Positions 5,366 through 13,423 are shown, counted from the first letter of the stretch. The stretch: DNA of 14,017 nucleotides from Spirochaetaceae bacterium (GCA_026710565.1 JAPOQV010000311.1:1-14017), one strand, 5' to 3'. A program made the numbers and translations. The notes: generated from the sequence alone by a model not told the origin.

Positions 5366-8300
5366 GTGGCGTCGAAGCTGGTCGCGGACCTGCATCTGCA
5401 CTCCCACTATTCGCGCGCGACCAGCAGGGAGCTGACGCTCGAGCACCTCTGGAAGTGGGCGCAGCTCAAGGGGGTGCAGGTGGTCGCCACCGGCGACGTG
5501 GCCCATCCGGGCTGGCTGGCCGAGGTGCGGGACAAGCTCGTTCCCGCCGAGGAGGGGCTGTTCCGGCTGAAGCGGGAGCTCGAGTCCGCGGTGGCGGACG
5601 ACGTTCCCGTCTCCTGCCGCGGGACCGTCCGCTTCCTGATCGGCGGCGAGATCAGCAACATCTACAAGAAGCACGGCCGCACCCGCAAGGTGCACAACAT
5701 CGTCTTCTCGCCGTCGTTCGATGCCACCGCGAAGCTGCAGACGGAGCTTGAGAAGATCGGCAACATCCGCTCTGACGGACGGCCGATCCTTGGCCTGGAC
5801 AGCCGTGACCTGCTGGAGATCGTGCTGGCGACCGGCGATCGCTGCCACCTGATCCCGGCCCACATCTGGACGCCATGGTTCTCGATCCTGGGCTCCAGGT
5901 CCGGTTTCGACTCGGTAGAGGAGTGCTACGCCGACCTGACGCCGCACATCTTCGCGGTGGAGACCGGCCTCTCATCCGATCCGCCCATGAACTGGCGGGT
6001 CTCGTGGCTGGACCGCTACACGCTGATCTCCAGCTCCGACGCCCACTCGCCGCCGAAGCTGGCGCGGGAGGCCACGGTGTTCGACGCCGACCTGAGCTAC
6101 GACGCGCTGTTCGGCGCGCTCGCAAGCGGTGACGCGGGCGGCTATCGCGGCACCATCGAGTTCTTTCCGGAGGAGGGCAAGTACCACCTGGACGGGCATC
6201 GCAAGTGCGGGGTCTGCTGGGAGCCTGCGACCACGATCGCCCACGGCGGGCGCTGCTCGGCCTGCGGCAAGCCGGTGACGGTCGGCGTCTACCACCGGAT
6301 GGAGGAGCTGGCCGACCGCCCGCACGGCGCGCGCCCGGATGCCGCGGGCCCCTTCGCCAGCCTCATCCCGCTGCCGGAGGCGCTGTCCGAGATGATGGGC
6401 ACCGGTCCGGGCTCCAAGCGCGTGCAGGCGGAGTACCGCCGCCTGCTGCAGCGGCTGGGGCCGGAGCTGACGATCCTTCAGGACCTTCCGCTGGAGGAGA
6501 TCGCCGCGGCCGGCGATGCGCTGCTGGTGGAGGGCATCCGCCGCATGCGCGCCGGCGAGGTCCGGACACGGAGCGGGTACGACGGAGAGTACGGGGTGAT
6601 CAGCCTGTTCGACGGAGAGGCGGATCGCGCGTCGGTGTTCCAGCTTGGCATGTTCGCTCACCCCACGCCGGAGCGGACAGCGGCAGCGACCGCCGAGCCG
6701 AGGTCCGTCACCGCCGGCGCGATCCCGCCGGATGATCCTGTCCCCGAGGATGCCGGCCCGGAGGCGGCCGACGCCGTCGCCCGCTCCGCAGCTTCGTCCC
6801 GCGTTCCGGCCGGCTGGATCGACGGACTCAACCCCGCGCAGCGGGCGGCGGTGACGCACACCGACGGGCCCCTGGCGGTGGTAGCCGGACCCGGCACCGG
6901 CAAGACCCGCACGCTGACCGCACGCATCGCGTACCTGATCGAGTCGCGGGGCGTCCCGCCGGAGACGGTGCTGGCGCTCACCTTCACCAACAAGGCCGCC
7001 GAGGAGATGCGTGAGCGGCTCGCCGGGCTGCTCGGGGACGGCCGGCCGCTCGGGATCACCGTCGGCACGTTCCATCAGCTCGGTGCCGCCGTGCTCCGGG
7101 AGTTCGGCGCCGCCGCCGGCCTGTCGAGCACGTTCGTGATCGCCGATGACGAGGACCGCCGCGTGCTGTTGCAGAGAAGCGCTCCCGAGCTGTCTACCGC
7201 GGACGTCCGGCGGGTGCTGGAGGCAACCTCGAGCGCCAAGAATCTCCTGACGCGCGAGCCGGCCGCCGACCAGCCGGACGAGGGTGACGAGGGCGGCACG
7301 CGGGACCTGCCGGCGGAACGGGAGCGGTACGACGCGGCCCTCGCCGAGGCGGGGGCGCTGGACTTCGACGACCTGATCTACCGCACTGTGCGGCTGCTGG
7401 AGACCGACAACGCCGTCCTCGACACGCTGCAGAGGCGATTCCGCTGGATCTCCGTGGACGAGTACCAGGACGTGAACGCCGCCGGGCACCGGCTGCTGCG
7501 GCTGCTGGTCGCCGGGGGCGCCCACCTGTGCGTGATCGGCGACCCGGACCAGGCGATCTACGGCTTTCGCGGCGCGGACCACCGCTACTTCCTGTCGTTC
7601 GGCCGCGATTTTCCCGGCGCGCGGCAACTCCACCTGGACCGCAACTACCGGTCGCCGCAGGCGATCCTCGATGCGGCCGCCCAAGTGATCGCCCACAACC
7701 GGGATCGCCGGGCGACAGCGCTGATCGCAGACTACGCCGGCCAGGTGAAGGTGGACGTGCACCGTGCCCTCACCGACCGGGCGGAGGCCGAGTTCGTCGT
7801 CCACCAGGTGGAGCGGATGGTGGGCGGCACCAGCTACTTCTCGCTGGACTCGGGCCGCGTCGATGACGACGGCACGGCCGAGCAGCGCGCGTTCGGGGAC
7901 TTCACCGTGCTGTACCGGCTCAACGCCCAGGCGAAGCCGCTGGAAGAGGCGTTCGACCGTTCCGGCATCCCGTATCAGGCCACCGCCGCCGCGGCGGCGG
8001 AGCGGGAGCCGGTGCGCGCGATCCTGTCCCTCCTGTGGCTGACCGTGTCCCCCGACAGCGGCACCCACCGGGCACGGATCGCCCTTGAGGCTCGCGGCGC
8101 GCCCGGCGACGCGGAGGTGGCGGCCGTGCTGTCCGGCATCTCACCGGCGACAGGCACGTCTGGACCGGCCTCCGTCGAGGAGATCGTCCGGGCCGCGGCC
8201 ACGGCATGGGGCGAGCTGCGGGGCAGGGAGTACGACGCCGCCGAACGGGAGCGGATCTCCCGCGTGCAGCACGCGGCCGGTCCCTTCGGCGCCCGCCTGC

Positions 8301-8731
8301 GGGACTTCCTGACGTCGATGGCGCTGCAGAGCGAGACCGACCGGTATGACGGGCGCGCGGATCGGGTGACCCTGATGAGCCTGCATGCCGCCAAGGGGCT
8401 GGAGTTCCCGGTGGTGTTCATCGTCGGCTGCGAGGAGGGGCTGCTGCCGTATCGGCCCGCCCATCGCCATGCCGATCCGGACGAGGCTGAGGAACGGCGG
8501 CTGTTCTACGTCGGCATGACCCGCGCCCGGCAGAGGCTGATCCTGACCCACGCGGAGCGGCGCCTGCTGTTCGGCCGGACGATGGAGAACCGCCTGTCGG
8601 GCTTCGTCGAGGACATCGAGGCCGCGCTCCGCGAGGCGAGCCGGGCGGCGCGGCGCCGCCGGCCGGAACCGGCCGTCGACGCACAGCTACCGTTGTTCCA
8701 GGATTTCAGCAGCGAGGGAGGACGGAGATGA
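5366..8731 (+). CDS. Endonuclease Q-UvrD helicase fusion
   Basis: This 1121-aa protein joins two DNA-repair enzymes. Residues 1-420 match endonuclease Q, a PHP-fold nuclease that nicks DNA 5' of deaminated bases (uracil, hypoxanthine, xanthine) and abasic sites. Seen: ADLHLHSHYSRATS, ATGDVAHPGW, a GGEIS segment, PAHIWTPWFS, AVETGLSSDPPMNW and SSDAHSP, which supply the expected metal ligands, then a CxxC...CxxC zinc ribbon (about residues 279-301) followed by GVYHRMEELADR. After a Pro/Ala linker (about 430-490) comes a complete superfamily 1A helicase: Q-motif LNPAQRAAV, Walker A AGPGTGKT (near 507), LTFTNKAAEEM, DEYQDVN (near 698), GDPDQAIYGFRG, LDRNYRS, SLHAAKGLEFPVVF and YVGMTRAR. No additional nuclease domain is seen. 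QLPLF at 1107-1111 resembles a beta-clamp motif. The GTG at 5366 precedes the PHP motif; an earlier TTG lies inside the tRNA and is rejected. Its stop overlaps the next ATG. Confidence 0.93.
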   Translation: MASKLVADLHLHSHYSRATSRELTLEHLWKWAQLKGVQVVATGDVAHPGWLAEVRDKLVPAEEGLFRLKRELESAVADDVPVSCRGTVRFLIGGEISNIYKKHGRTRKVHNIVFSPSFDATAKLQTELEKIGNIRSDGRPILGLDSRDLLEIVLATGDRCHLIPAHIWTPWFSILGSRSGFDSVEECYADLTPHIFAVETGLSSDPPMNWRVSWLDRYTLISSSDAHSPPKLAREATVFDADLSYDALFGALASGDAGGYRGTIEFFPEEGKYHLDGHRKCGVCWEPATTIAHGGRCSACGKPVTVGVYHRMEELADRPHGARPDAAGPFASLIPLPEALSEMMGTGPGSKRVQAEYRRLLQRLGPELTILQDLPLEEIAAAGDALLVEGIRRMRAGEVRTRSGYDGEYGVISLFDGEADRASVFQLGMFAHPTPERTAAATAEPRSVTAGAIPPDDPVPEDAGPEAADAVARSAASSRVPAGWIDGLNPAQRAAVTHTDGPLAVVAGPGTGKTRTLTARIAYLIESRGVPPETVLALTFTNKAAEEMRERLAGLLGDGRPLGITVGTFHQLGAAVLREFGAAAGLSSTFVIADDEDRRVLLQRSAPELSTADVRRVLEATSSAKNLLTREPAADQPDEGDEGGTRDLPAERERYDAALAEAGALDFDDLIYRTVRLLETDNAVLDTLQRRFRWISVDEYQDVNAAGHRLLRLLVAGGAHLCVIGDPDQAIYGFRGADHRYFLSFGRDFPGARQLHLDRNYRSPQAILDAAAQVIAHNRDRRATALIADYAGQVKVDVHRALTDRAEAEFVVHQVERMVGGTSYFSLDSGRVDDDGTAEQRAFGDFTVLYRLNAQAKPLEEAFDRSGIPYQATAAAAAEREPVRAILSLLWLTVSPDSGTHRARIALEARGAPGDAEVAAVLSGISPATGTSGPASVEEIVRAAATAWGELRGREYDAAERERISRVQHAAGPFGARLRDFLTSMALQSETDRYDGRADRVTLMSLHAAKGLEFPVVFIVGCEEGLLPYRPAHRHADPDEAEERRLFYVGMTRARQRLILTHAERRLLFGRTMENRLSGFVEDIEAALREASRAARRRRPEPAVDAQLPLFQDFSSEGGRR

Positions 8732-9516
8732 GCATCATCGCAGGCGTTGACGTCGACCGCCTGATCACGGAGTTCCGGGTCAACGGGTTCGTGGTATTCG
8801 ACGGCCTGATCGCGCAGGGCACGCTCGACCGCATCCAGGAGGCGTGGACGCCGGTCCGCGATGCCGACATCGCGCGCCAGGGCCCCAACCCCCACCGCGG
8901 CTGGGGGCGGTACAACGTGCGCGTGCCGTTCCGCCGGCCGTTCGTGGACCCGGAGATCTTCGAGCACCCGGCGCTGGTGGCGTTCCTCGAAGCCGTCCTG
9001 GGCTCCGATTACGTCTGGCCCCACTTCGACAGCAACATCCCGCTGCCCGGCACCGATTACCAGCGCTGGCACCGCGACGGCCTGAGCTCGCCGTTCCCGG
9101 GGATTCGCACACCGACCTACCAGGTCGGCGTGAAGTTCCCGCTGGTCGACACGGACGAGGAGAACGGCAGCTTCGAGGTCATCCCATGCTCACAGTACAT
9201 CGGCGACGAGGAGCTGCCCGGGGAGCTGGACGACCTGCTTGGTCGGGGACCGAACGACGGCGCCACGTTCCGTTCCCGCCGTTTGAACCTCAAGCGCGGC
9301 TCGCTGTGGATACACGACAATCGCGTGCTGCACCGCGGCACCCCGAACCGGTCCGACCGGCCGCGCGACGAGCTGTGCATGGCGATGAACCGTCCCTGGG
9401 TCTTCAACTCATGGCAGCACACGTACACCGAGGGGCACTTTCCGCGCGATCTCTGGGACGCGCTTTCCGACCACGGCCGGCAGGTCCTGCGCCTGCAGCG
9501 GCTGGCCGACGAATGA
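8728..9516 (+). CDS. Phytanoyl-CoA dioxygenase (PhyH) family oxygenase
   Basis: This 262-aa non-haem iron, 2-oxoglutarate-dependent dioxygenase would hydroxylate a small organic substrate in the cytosol. Seen: the N-terminal FRVNGFVVFDGLI typical of the family; the iron-binding HxD in WHRDG (His115, Asp117); the distal His202 in DNRVLHRGTPNRS; and Arg211 or Arg213 about ten residues later to hold 2-oxoglutarate. Also conserved are the EENGSFEVIP strand and GSLWIHD. All cofactor residues are present and the length is normal. PhyH enzymes are highly multiplied in many environmental bacteria and act on varied substrates, so the substrate cannot be read from the sequence. The ATG shares ATGA with the stop of the upstream helicase and is preceded by a strong GGGAGGACGGAG site, so it is translated both by coupling and on its own. 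Confidence 0.9.
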   Translation: MSIIAGVDVDRLITEFRVNGFVVFDGLIAQGTLDRIQEAWTPVRDADIARQGPNPHRGWGRYNVRVPFRRPFVDPEIFEHPALVAFLEAVLGSDYVWPHFDSNIPLPGTDYQRWHRDGLSSPFPGIRTPTYQVGVKFPLVDTDEENGSFEVIPCSQYIGDEELPGELDDLLGRGPNDGATFRSRRLNLKRGSLWIHDNRVLHRGTPNRSDRPRDELCMAMNRPWVFNSWQHTYTEGHFPRDLWDALSDHGRQVLRLQRLADE

Positions 9517-9526
9517 GGTCCGTTGC

Positions 9527-9997
9527 GTGAAACGCAAGAGCCTCTATCTGGCCAATCCCTACGGGTTCTCGGCGCAGCAGCGCGACGGGCCGCTGGCGGT
9601 CCTGGTCGACGCGCTGACCGCCGCGGGGGCGGAGGTGTGGGAGCCGTTCGCGCGCAACAACCAGATCGACCGCACCACCGCCGGCTGGGCGTACCGCATC
9701 GGGCAGGCCGACCTGCGCGACGTGCGCTCAGCGGACGGGCTGTTCGCTGTGGTCACCGGCTGCCCGCCGGACGAGGGGGTGATGGTCGAGCTGGGGCTGG
9801 CGATCGCGTGGCAGAAGCCGGTGTTCCTGTTCCGCGACGACTTCCGGCGCTGCACCGACAGCGAGGCCTATCCGCTCAACCTGATGCTGTTCACCAGCCT
9901 GCCGCAGGTGGGCTGGGAGGACTACTGGTACCGCTCGGTCGCGGAGATCGCCGACCCCGACAAGGCCCTGGCCCGTTGGCTATCCTGTCCCGTATGA
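9527..9997 (+). CDS. Nucleoside 2-deoxyribosyltransferase-like protein
   Basis: This 156-aa protein belongs to the nucleoside 2-deoxyribosyltransferase superfamily, whose members exchange or hydrolyse the base of 2'-deoxynucleosides or nucleotides. Seen: the N-terminal KSLYLANPYGFS (family pattern YlA.P.gFs), the Asp/Arg-rich ADLRDVRSADGLFAVV helix and strand, and PPDEGVMVELGLA, where Glu88 matches the catalytic nucleophile and Asp82 and Glu83 match the substrate-binding acidic residues. The length fits a single-domain member. Whether it is a transferase, a nucleotide hydrolase (as in DNPH1/RCL or MilB) or a sensor domain cannot be decided here. The GTG at 9527 has GAGG 8 nt upstream. Its stop overlaps the next ATG. 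Placement two genes after EndoQ-UvrD fits either salvage or nucleotide-pool cleaning. Confidence 0.82.
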   Translation: MKRKSLYLANPYGFSAQQRDGPLAVLVDALTAAGAEVWEPFARNNQIDRTTAGWAYRIGQADLRDVRSADGLFAVVTGCPPDEGVMVELGLAIAWQKPVFLFRDDFRRCTDSEAYPLNLMLFTSLPQVGWEDYWYRSVAEIADPDKALARWLSCPV

Positions 9998-11088
9998 GTG
10001 AAGTGACATTGCGCGCCGGACCGCATCGCCGCGCCTGGTGCCCGACCTGGTTCGACGCCCCGGACGGTGCGGCGCCGCCTGCCTGCCAGGTAAGCGGCGA
10101 CCGCGCCGCCTGCATCGTGACCGAGCTGGATGCCGGGGGCGAGGCGACGCTCGACGGCAGCGGCCGGCCGGCGGCGGGCGGGGTCGCCATCGACGAGCGG
10201 GACGCAGTCCTCGACATCTCGGTGGGCGGCGTTCCCTGGTGCAGCTACCGGTACACGCCGGGCGACGTGCGCCCCGTGCTGCACCCCATCGCCGGGCCGC
10301 ACGGCATTGCCATGACCCGCGCGTGGCCTCTTGCCGACGACGTGGCCGACGAGGAGACAGACCACGTCCATCACCGCTCCTGCTGGGTCGCGCACGGCCT
10401 GGTGAACGGCGTCGACTTCTGGAGCGAAGCGGCCGGCCACGGCCGCCAGGTGCGGGTGGCGCTCGACGCGGTCGAGAGCGGCCCGGTGTTCGGCCGGATC
10501 GCCGAGCGGCTCCGCTGGGAGAACGCCGCCGGCGCCCCCGTAGTCGACGAGCACCGTACGCTCGTCTTCTGGAACACCCCGGAGCGGCTGCGCATGATGG
10601 ACGTCTCGGTCGGGTTCCGCGCCACCCACGGGCCGGTGCTGTTCGGCGACACCAAGGAAGGCGGCATCGTCTCGCTGCGCGTGCCAGAGGCGATCAAGGA
10701 GAACCGCGGCGGCACCATGGTCAGCGCGGCCGGCGGCGTCGGGGAAGGCGAGTGCTGGGGACAGCGCGCCCCGTGGGTGGACTACTTCGGCACGCTCGCC
10801 GATCCGCAGGGCGAGCCGCGTACCGTGGGCATCGCCGTGCTCGACCATCCGCGCAATCCCCACTATCCGACCTTCTGGCACATACGCGCCTATGGCCTGC
10901 TGTCCGCCAATCCGTTCGGTCTTGCGGACTTCCGCTCCAGCTACCAGGAGCGCGGAGACTGGACCCTGGACGCCGGCGCGCAGGCGACCTTCCGCTACCG
11001 CATCGTGCTCCATGAAGGCGACGCCCGGCAGGCGGCGATCGGCGACCGGTTCGCCGACTGGGCCTGGCCCCCGCAGGTGGTCACCTGA
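9994..11088 (+). CDS. DUF6807 (PmoA-like) family protein
   Basis: This 364-aa protein matches the DUF6807 family, often labelled 'PmoA family' or 'methane oxygenase PmoA'. Seen: RPVLHPIAGPHGIAMTR, the hallmark DHVHHRSCWVAHGLVNG followed by DFW around residues 122-142, and a C-terminal part with NPHYPTFWHIRAYGLLSANPFG. The family has a beta-sandwich-like architecture and usually sits in sugar or glycoside degradation loci of Planctomycetota, Bacteroidota and related groups. Its activity is not established. It has none of the membrane helices of true particulate methane monooxygenase subunits, so the name should not be read as a function. No signal peptide is visible. The start ATG shares ATGA with the stop of the deoxyribosyltransferase gene and has no clear Shine-Dalgarno, so expression probably depends on translational coupling. 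Confidence 0.87.
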   Translation: MSEVTLRAGPHRRAWCPTWFDAPDGAAPPACQVSGDRAACIVTELDAGGEATLDGSGRPAAGGVAIDERDAVLDISVGGVPWCSYRYTPGDVRPVLHPIAGPHGIAMTRAWPLADDVADEETDHVHHRSCWVAHGLVNGVDFWSEAAGHGRQVRVALDAVESGPVFGRIAERLRWENAAGAPVVDEHRTLVFWNTPERLRMMDVSVGFRATHGPVLFGDTKEGGIVSLRVPEAIKENRGGTMVSAAGGVGEGECWGQRAPWVDYFGTLADPQGEPRTVGIAVLDHPRNPHYPTFWHIRAYGLLSANPFGLADFRSSYQERGDWTLDAGAQATFRYRIVLHEGDARQAAIGDRFADWAWPPQVVT

Positions 11089-11300
11089 GCCATACCCTTC
11101 GCGGTCAGGCCAGGCACCGTGGGACTCAGGATCGGCAACTGCGGCGTCAGCACGTTCGGGACCACCGCGGCTCGCACCAGTTCCGGGTGCTCGACATTCG
11201 AGGCGACTTCGGCACGCCGTCCGGAGACTGGGCGTACCTGGATCCCGAGACCACACTGAGGGACTGAGGCGGCGGAGCCGTCACCGAGGAGGACAGAGCC
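11089..11300 (+). other. 212-bp gap, possible gene remnant and leader of the esterase gene
   Basis: No intact gene is seen. One plus-strand frame is open from the start of the gap to a TGA at about 11269 and ends with protein-like residues (HQFRVLDIRGDFGTPSGDWA, then YLDPETTLRD). It has no start codon in context and no family I can name, so it may be the worn 3' end of a lost gene. The last 20 bases hold a strong ribosome site, GAGGAGG at 11286-11292, 8 nt before the ATG at 11301. No convincing terminator or promoter was found. Confidence 0.4.
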
Positions 11301-13349
11301 ATGGCAGACGGCGCACCGCTGACGCGACTGGCCGTAGCGAACGCGCAGGATGATGAGCGTATGGGCAGGGTGCTCGACGAGTACTCCCACTTCGAGCTCT
11401 CGCCGTCCACGACCCGCGATGAGTGGCTGCACAGGGCGGACCATCTGCGCCGGCGGATCCTCTGCTGCTGCGGGCTCTGGCCGATGCCCGAGCGGCAGCC
11501 GCTGAACGCACGGGTATTCGGCAGGGTGGAGCACGACGGGTACTCCACCGAGAAGGTGTACTTCGAGAGCCGGCCCGGCTTCTTCGTGACCGGCAACCTG
11601 TACCGGCCGCTGGAGGAGGGGCCGCCGCGCCCGGCCGTGCTCTGCCCGCACGGGCACTGGACGCACGGCAGGCTGGAGGACTCGGATGCCTGCTCGGTGC
11701 CGGCGCGGTGCGCCACCTTCGCGCGCCAGGGGTACGTCGTCTTCTCCTACGACATGGTGGGATACCTGGACAGCTCCCAGGTGGACCATGCCTTCCGCGC
11801 CCGGCGCGCGCCGGACGGTGCCATGTTCCTGGGGAGCCATCCGGACGACGCGCTCTGGGGGATCAACGCCCCGGGAGTGCAGTTGTGGAACAGCATCCGC
11901 TCCCTCGACTTCCTGCAGAGCCTTCCGGAGGTCGACGGCGACCGCATCGGCTGCACCGGCGCGTCCGGCGGCGGCACGCAGACCTTCCTGCTGACGGCCG
12001 TGGACGATCGGGTCGCGGCGGCGGCGGCGGTGTGCATGGTGTCCCCGAACATGCAGGGTGGGTGCATCTGCGAGAACGCTCCGAATCTCCGGATCGACAC
12101 CTCGAACATCGAGATCGCCGCGCTGGCGGCGCCGCGTCCCCTGCTCCTGGTATCGGCGACCGATGACTTCACGCGCGAAGCGCCGGCGTTCGCGGTTCCT
12201 CCGATCAGGGAGGTCTATGGCCTGTTCGGCGCGGCGGAGAAGGTGGACTTCGTACACGTCGCCGCCCGCCACAACTACAACGGCGAGAGCCGGGCAGCCG
12301 TGTACCGTTGGTTCGGCAGGTGGCTGCTCGGAACGGACGACACGCGGTCCCTGCGGGAGCGGCCCCGGCGGCGCGCGACAGGCTGGATGCGCGACGCGCT
12401 CGTCTTCTATGGCACCGAGCGCCCGGACGGGGAGATGGATGACCAGACCCTGCGCAAGGACCTGCTGTCGGAAGCGGTGCGGACGATCGATGACCTGTCC
12501 CCGCGGGATGCCGCAGGCGTCAGGAGCTGGTGCGATGCGCTGCGTCCGGTGTTCGAGCATTCACTGCTGGCATCCCTGCCGCAGCCGGGCGACCTCTCCG
12601 TCGCCGGGGTCGAGGAGGTCCGTTTCGACGGAGTCGCCCTGAACGCCGTGCAGCTCTCCCGGCACCGGATCGGCGACCGGGTCGCGGCGGTGGAGGCCGC
12701 GCCGGCCGGCTCGGCGCCGACCGGCGCAGCCCTGCTGGTCCACGGCGACGGTTCGAGCGCAATGATCGACCTGGAGAGCCGCTTCTGCGCCCCGCTGGTC
12801 CGGCAGCTCGTCGAGCGGGGCCGCAGGGTGCTGGTCGTGGAGTGCTTTGCAGCTCCCGGCAGCAGCGGCCGGGACGAGCTGTTGAACAGGGAGCAGGAGC
12901 GCCGGTTCTTTCAGACCTACAACCGGACCGCCGCCATGGAGCGCATCCAGGACATCCTGACGGCGCTCGCCTACCTGCGGCACGCCTCCGGCGTGGACGC
13001 GATCGACCTCCTGGGCTTCAAGGACGCCGGCATCTGGTGCATGCTTGCCAGGGCCGTGGCGGGCGCGACGGCATCCACCGTCGTCGACGTCGACGGCTTC
13101 GCTTGCGAAGACGACCAGGCGTGGATCGAGCGCGCCTTCATCCCGCTGATCCGTCGCGCCGGAGGTCTGGACACCGCGCTGGCGCTGGCCGCTCCGGCAA
13201 GGCTCTGCATCCACAACGCCGGCGACCGGTTTCCCGCCGGCAGGGTTTTCCGGCTCTACCGGGCCCTGGGCAAGCCGGAGCACCTCAGAGTCGAGCCGGG
13301 CAGCCTCGCCGACGAGGAGATCGTCCGCTGGGTGACGGGGTCGCGCTGA
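11301..13349 (+). CDS. Two-domain alpha/beta hydrolase, acetyl-xylan-esterase-like
   Basis: This 682-aa protein looks like an esterase of the acetyl xylan esterase/dienelactone hydrolase type. In the first half (about residues 1-350): VLCPHGHW supplies the oxyanion region, and the nucleophile elbow is CTGASGGGTQ with Ser222. Asp288 or Asp289 (VSATDDF) and His324 (ARHNYNGES) complete a triad. The second half (about 430-682) repeats the fold: ALLVHGDGSS, RRVLVVECFAAPG, and LLGFKDAGIW at the elbow position, where the Ser is replaced, so this half is probably inactive and structural or binding. No signal peptide is seen, so it may act in the cytosol on imported acylated sugars. The ATG has a strong GAGGAGG 8 nt upstream. 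A role with the DUF6807 protein in glycoside use is plausible but inferred. Other serine hydrolase activities, such as peptidase or glucuronoyl esterase, are possible. Confidence 0.8.
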   Translation: MADGAPLTRLAVANAQDDERMGRVLDEYSHFELSPSTTRDEWLHRADHLRRRILCCCGLWPMPERQPLNARVFGRVEHDGYSTEKVYFESRPGFFVTGNLYRPLEEGPPRPAVLCPHGHWTHGRLEDSDACSVPARCATFARQGYVVFSYDMVGYLDSSQVDHAFRARRAPDGAMFLGSHPDDALWGINAPGVQLWNSIRSLDFLQSLPEVDGDRIGCTGASGGGTQTFLLTAVDDRVAAAAAVCMVSPNMQGGCICENAPNLRIDTSNIEIAALAAPRPLLLVSATDDFTREAPAFAVPPIREVYGLFGAAEKVDFVHVAARHNYNGESRAAVYRWFGRWLLGTDDTRSLRERPRRRATGWMRDALVFYGTERPDGEMDDQTLRKDLLSEAVRTIDDLSPRDAAGVRSWCDALRPVFEHSLLASLPQPGDLSVAGVEEVRFDGVALNAVQLSRHRIGDRVAAVEAAPAGSAPTGAALLVHGDGSSAMIDLESRFCAPLVRQLVERGRRVLVVECFAAPGSSGRDELLNREQERRFFQTYNRTAAMERIQDILTALAYLRHASGVDAIDLLGFKDAGIWCMLARAVAGATASTVVDVDGFACEDDQAWIERAFIPLIRRAGGLDTALALAAPARLCIHNAGDRFPAGRVFRLYRALGKPEHLRVEPGSLADEEIVRWVTGSR

Positions 13350-13423
13350 CATCTACCTTCTTACCTCTTGAATGCCGGTGTCCGACAGCCGAAGTGTACA
13401 TCAACCCGCTCCGACGACCGGGG
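13350..13423. other. Convergent 74-bp gap
   Basis: This gap lies between the 3' ends of the esterase gene (plus) and the FG-GAP gene (minus). A bidirectional terminator would be expected here, but I see no strong GC hairpin followed by a T run on either strand, so termination may be Rho-dependent or lie elsewhere. Confidence 0.3.

Noticed and set aside
5366..8731. Antiphage defence system (nuclease plus UvrD, as in Gabija-like pairs)
   Set aside because: The nuclease is EndoQ, not a TOPRIM/OLD protein, all repair motifs are intact, and the neighbours are metabolic with no defence or mobile genes.
9994..11088. Methane monooxygenase subunit PmoA
   Set aside because: The family nickname is misleading. 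The protein is soluble, with no membrane helices, and carries the DUF6807 DHxHHR...NGxDFW pattern.
13350..13423. Bidirectional terminator between convergent genes
   Set aside because: No stable hairpin with a T run could be drawn on either strand.
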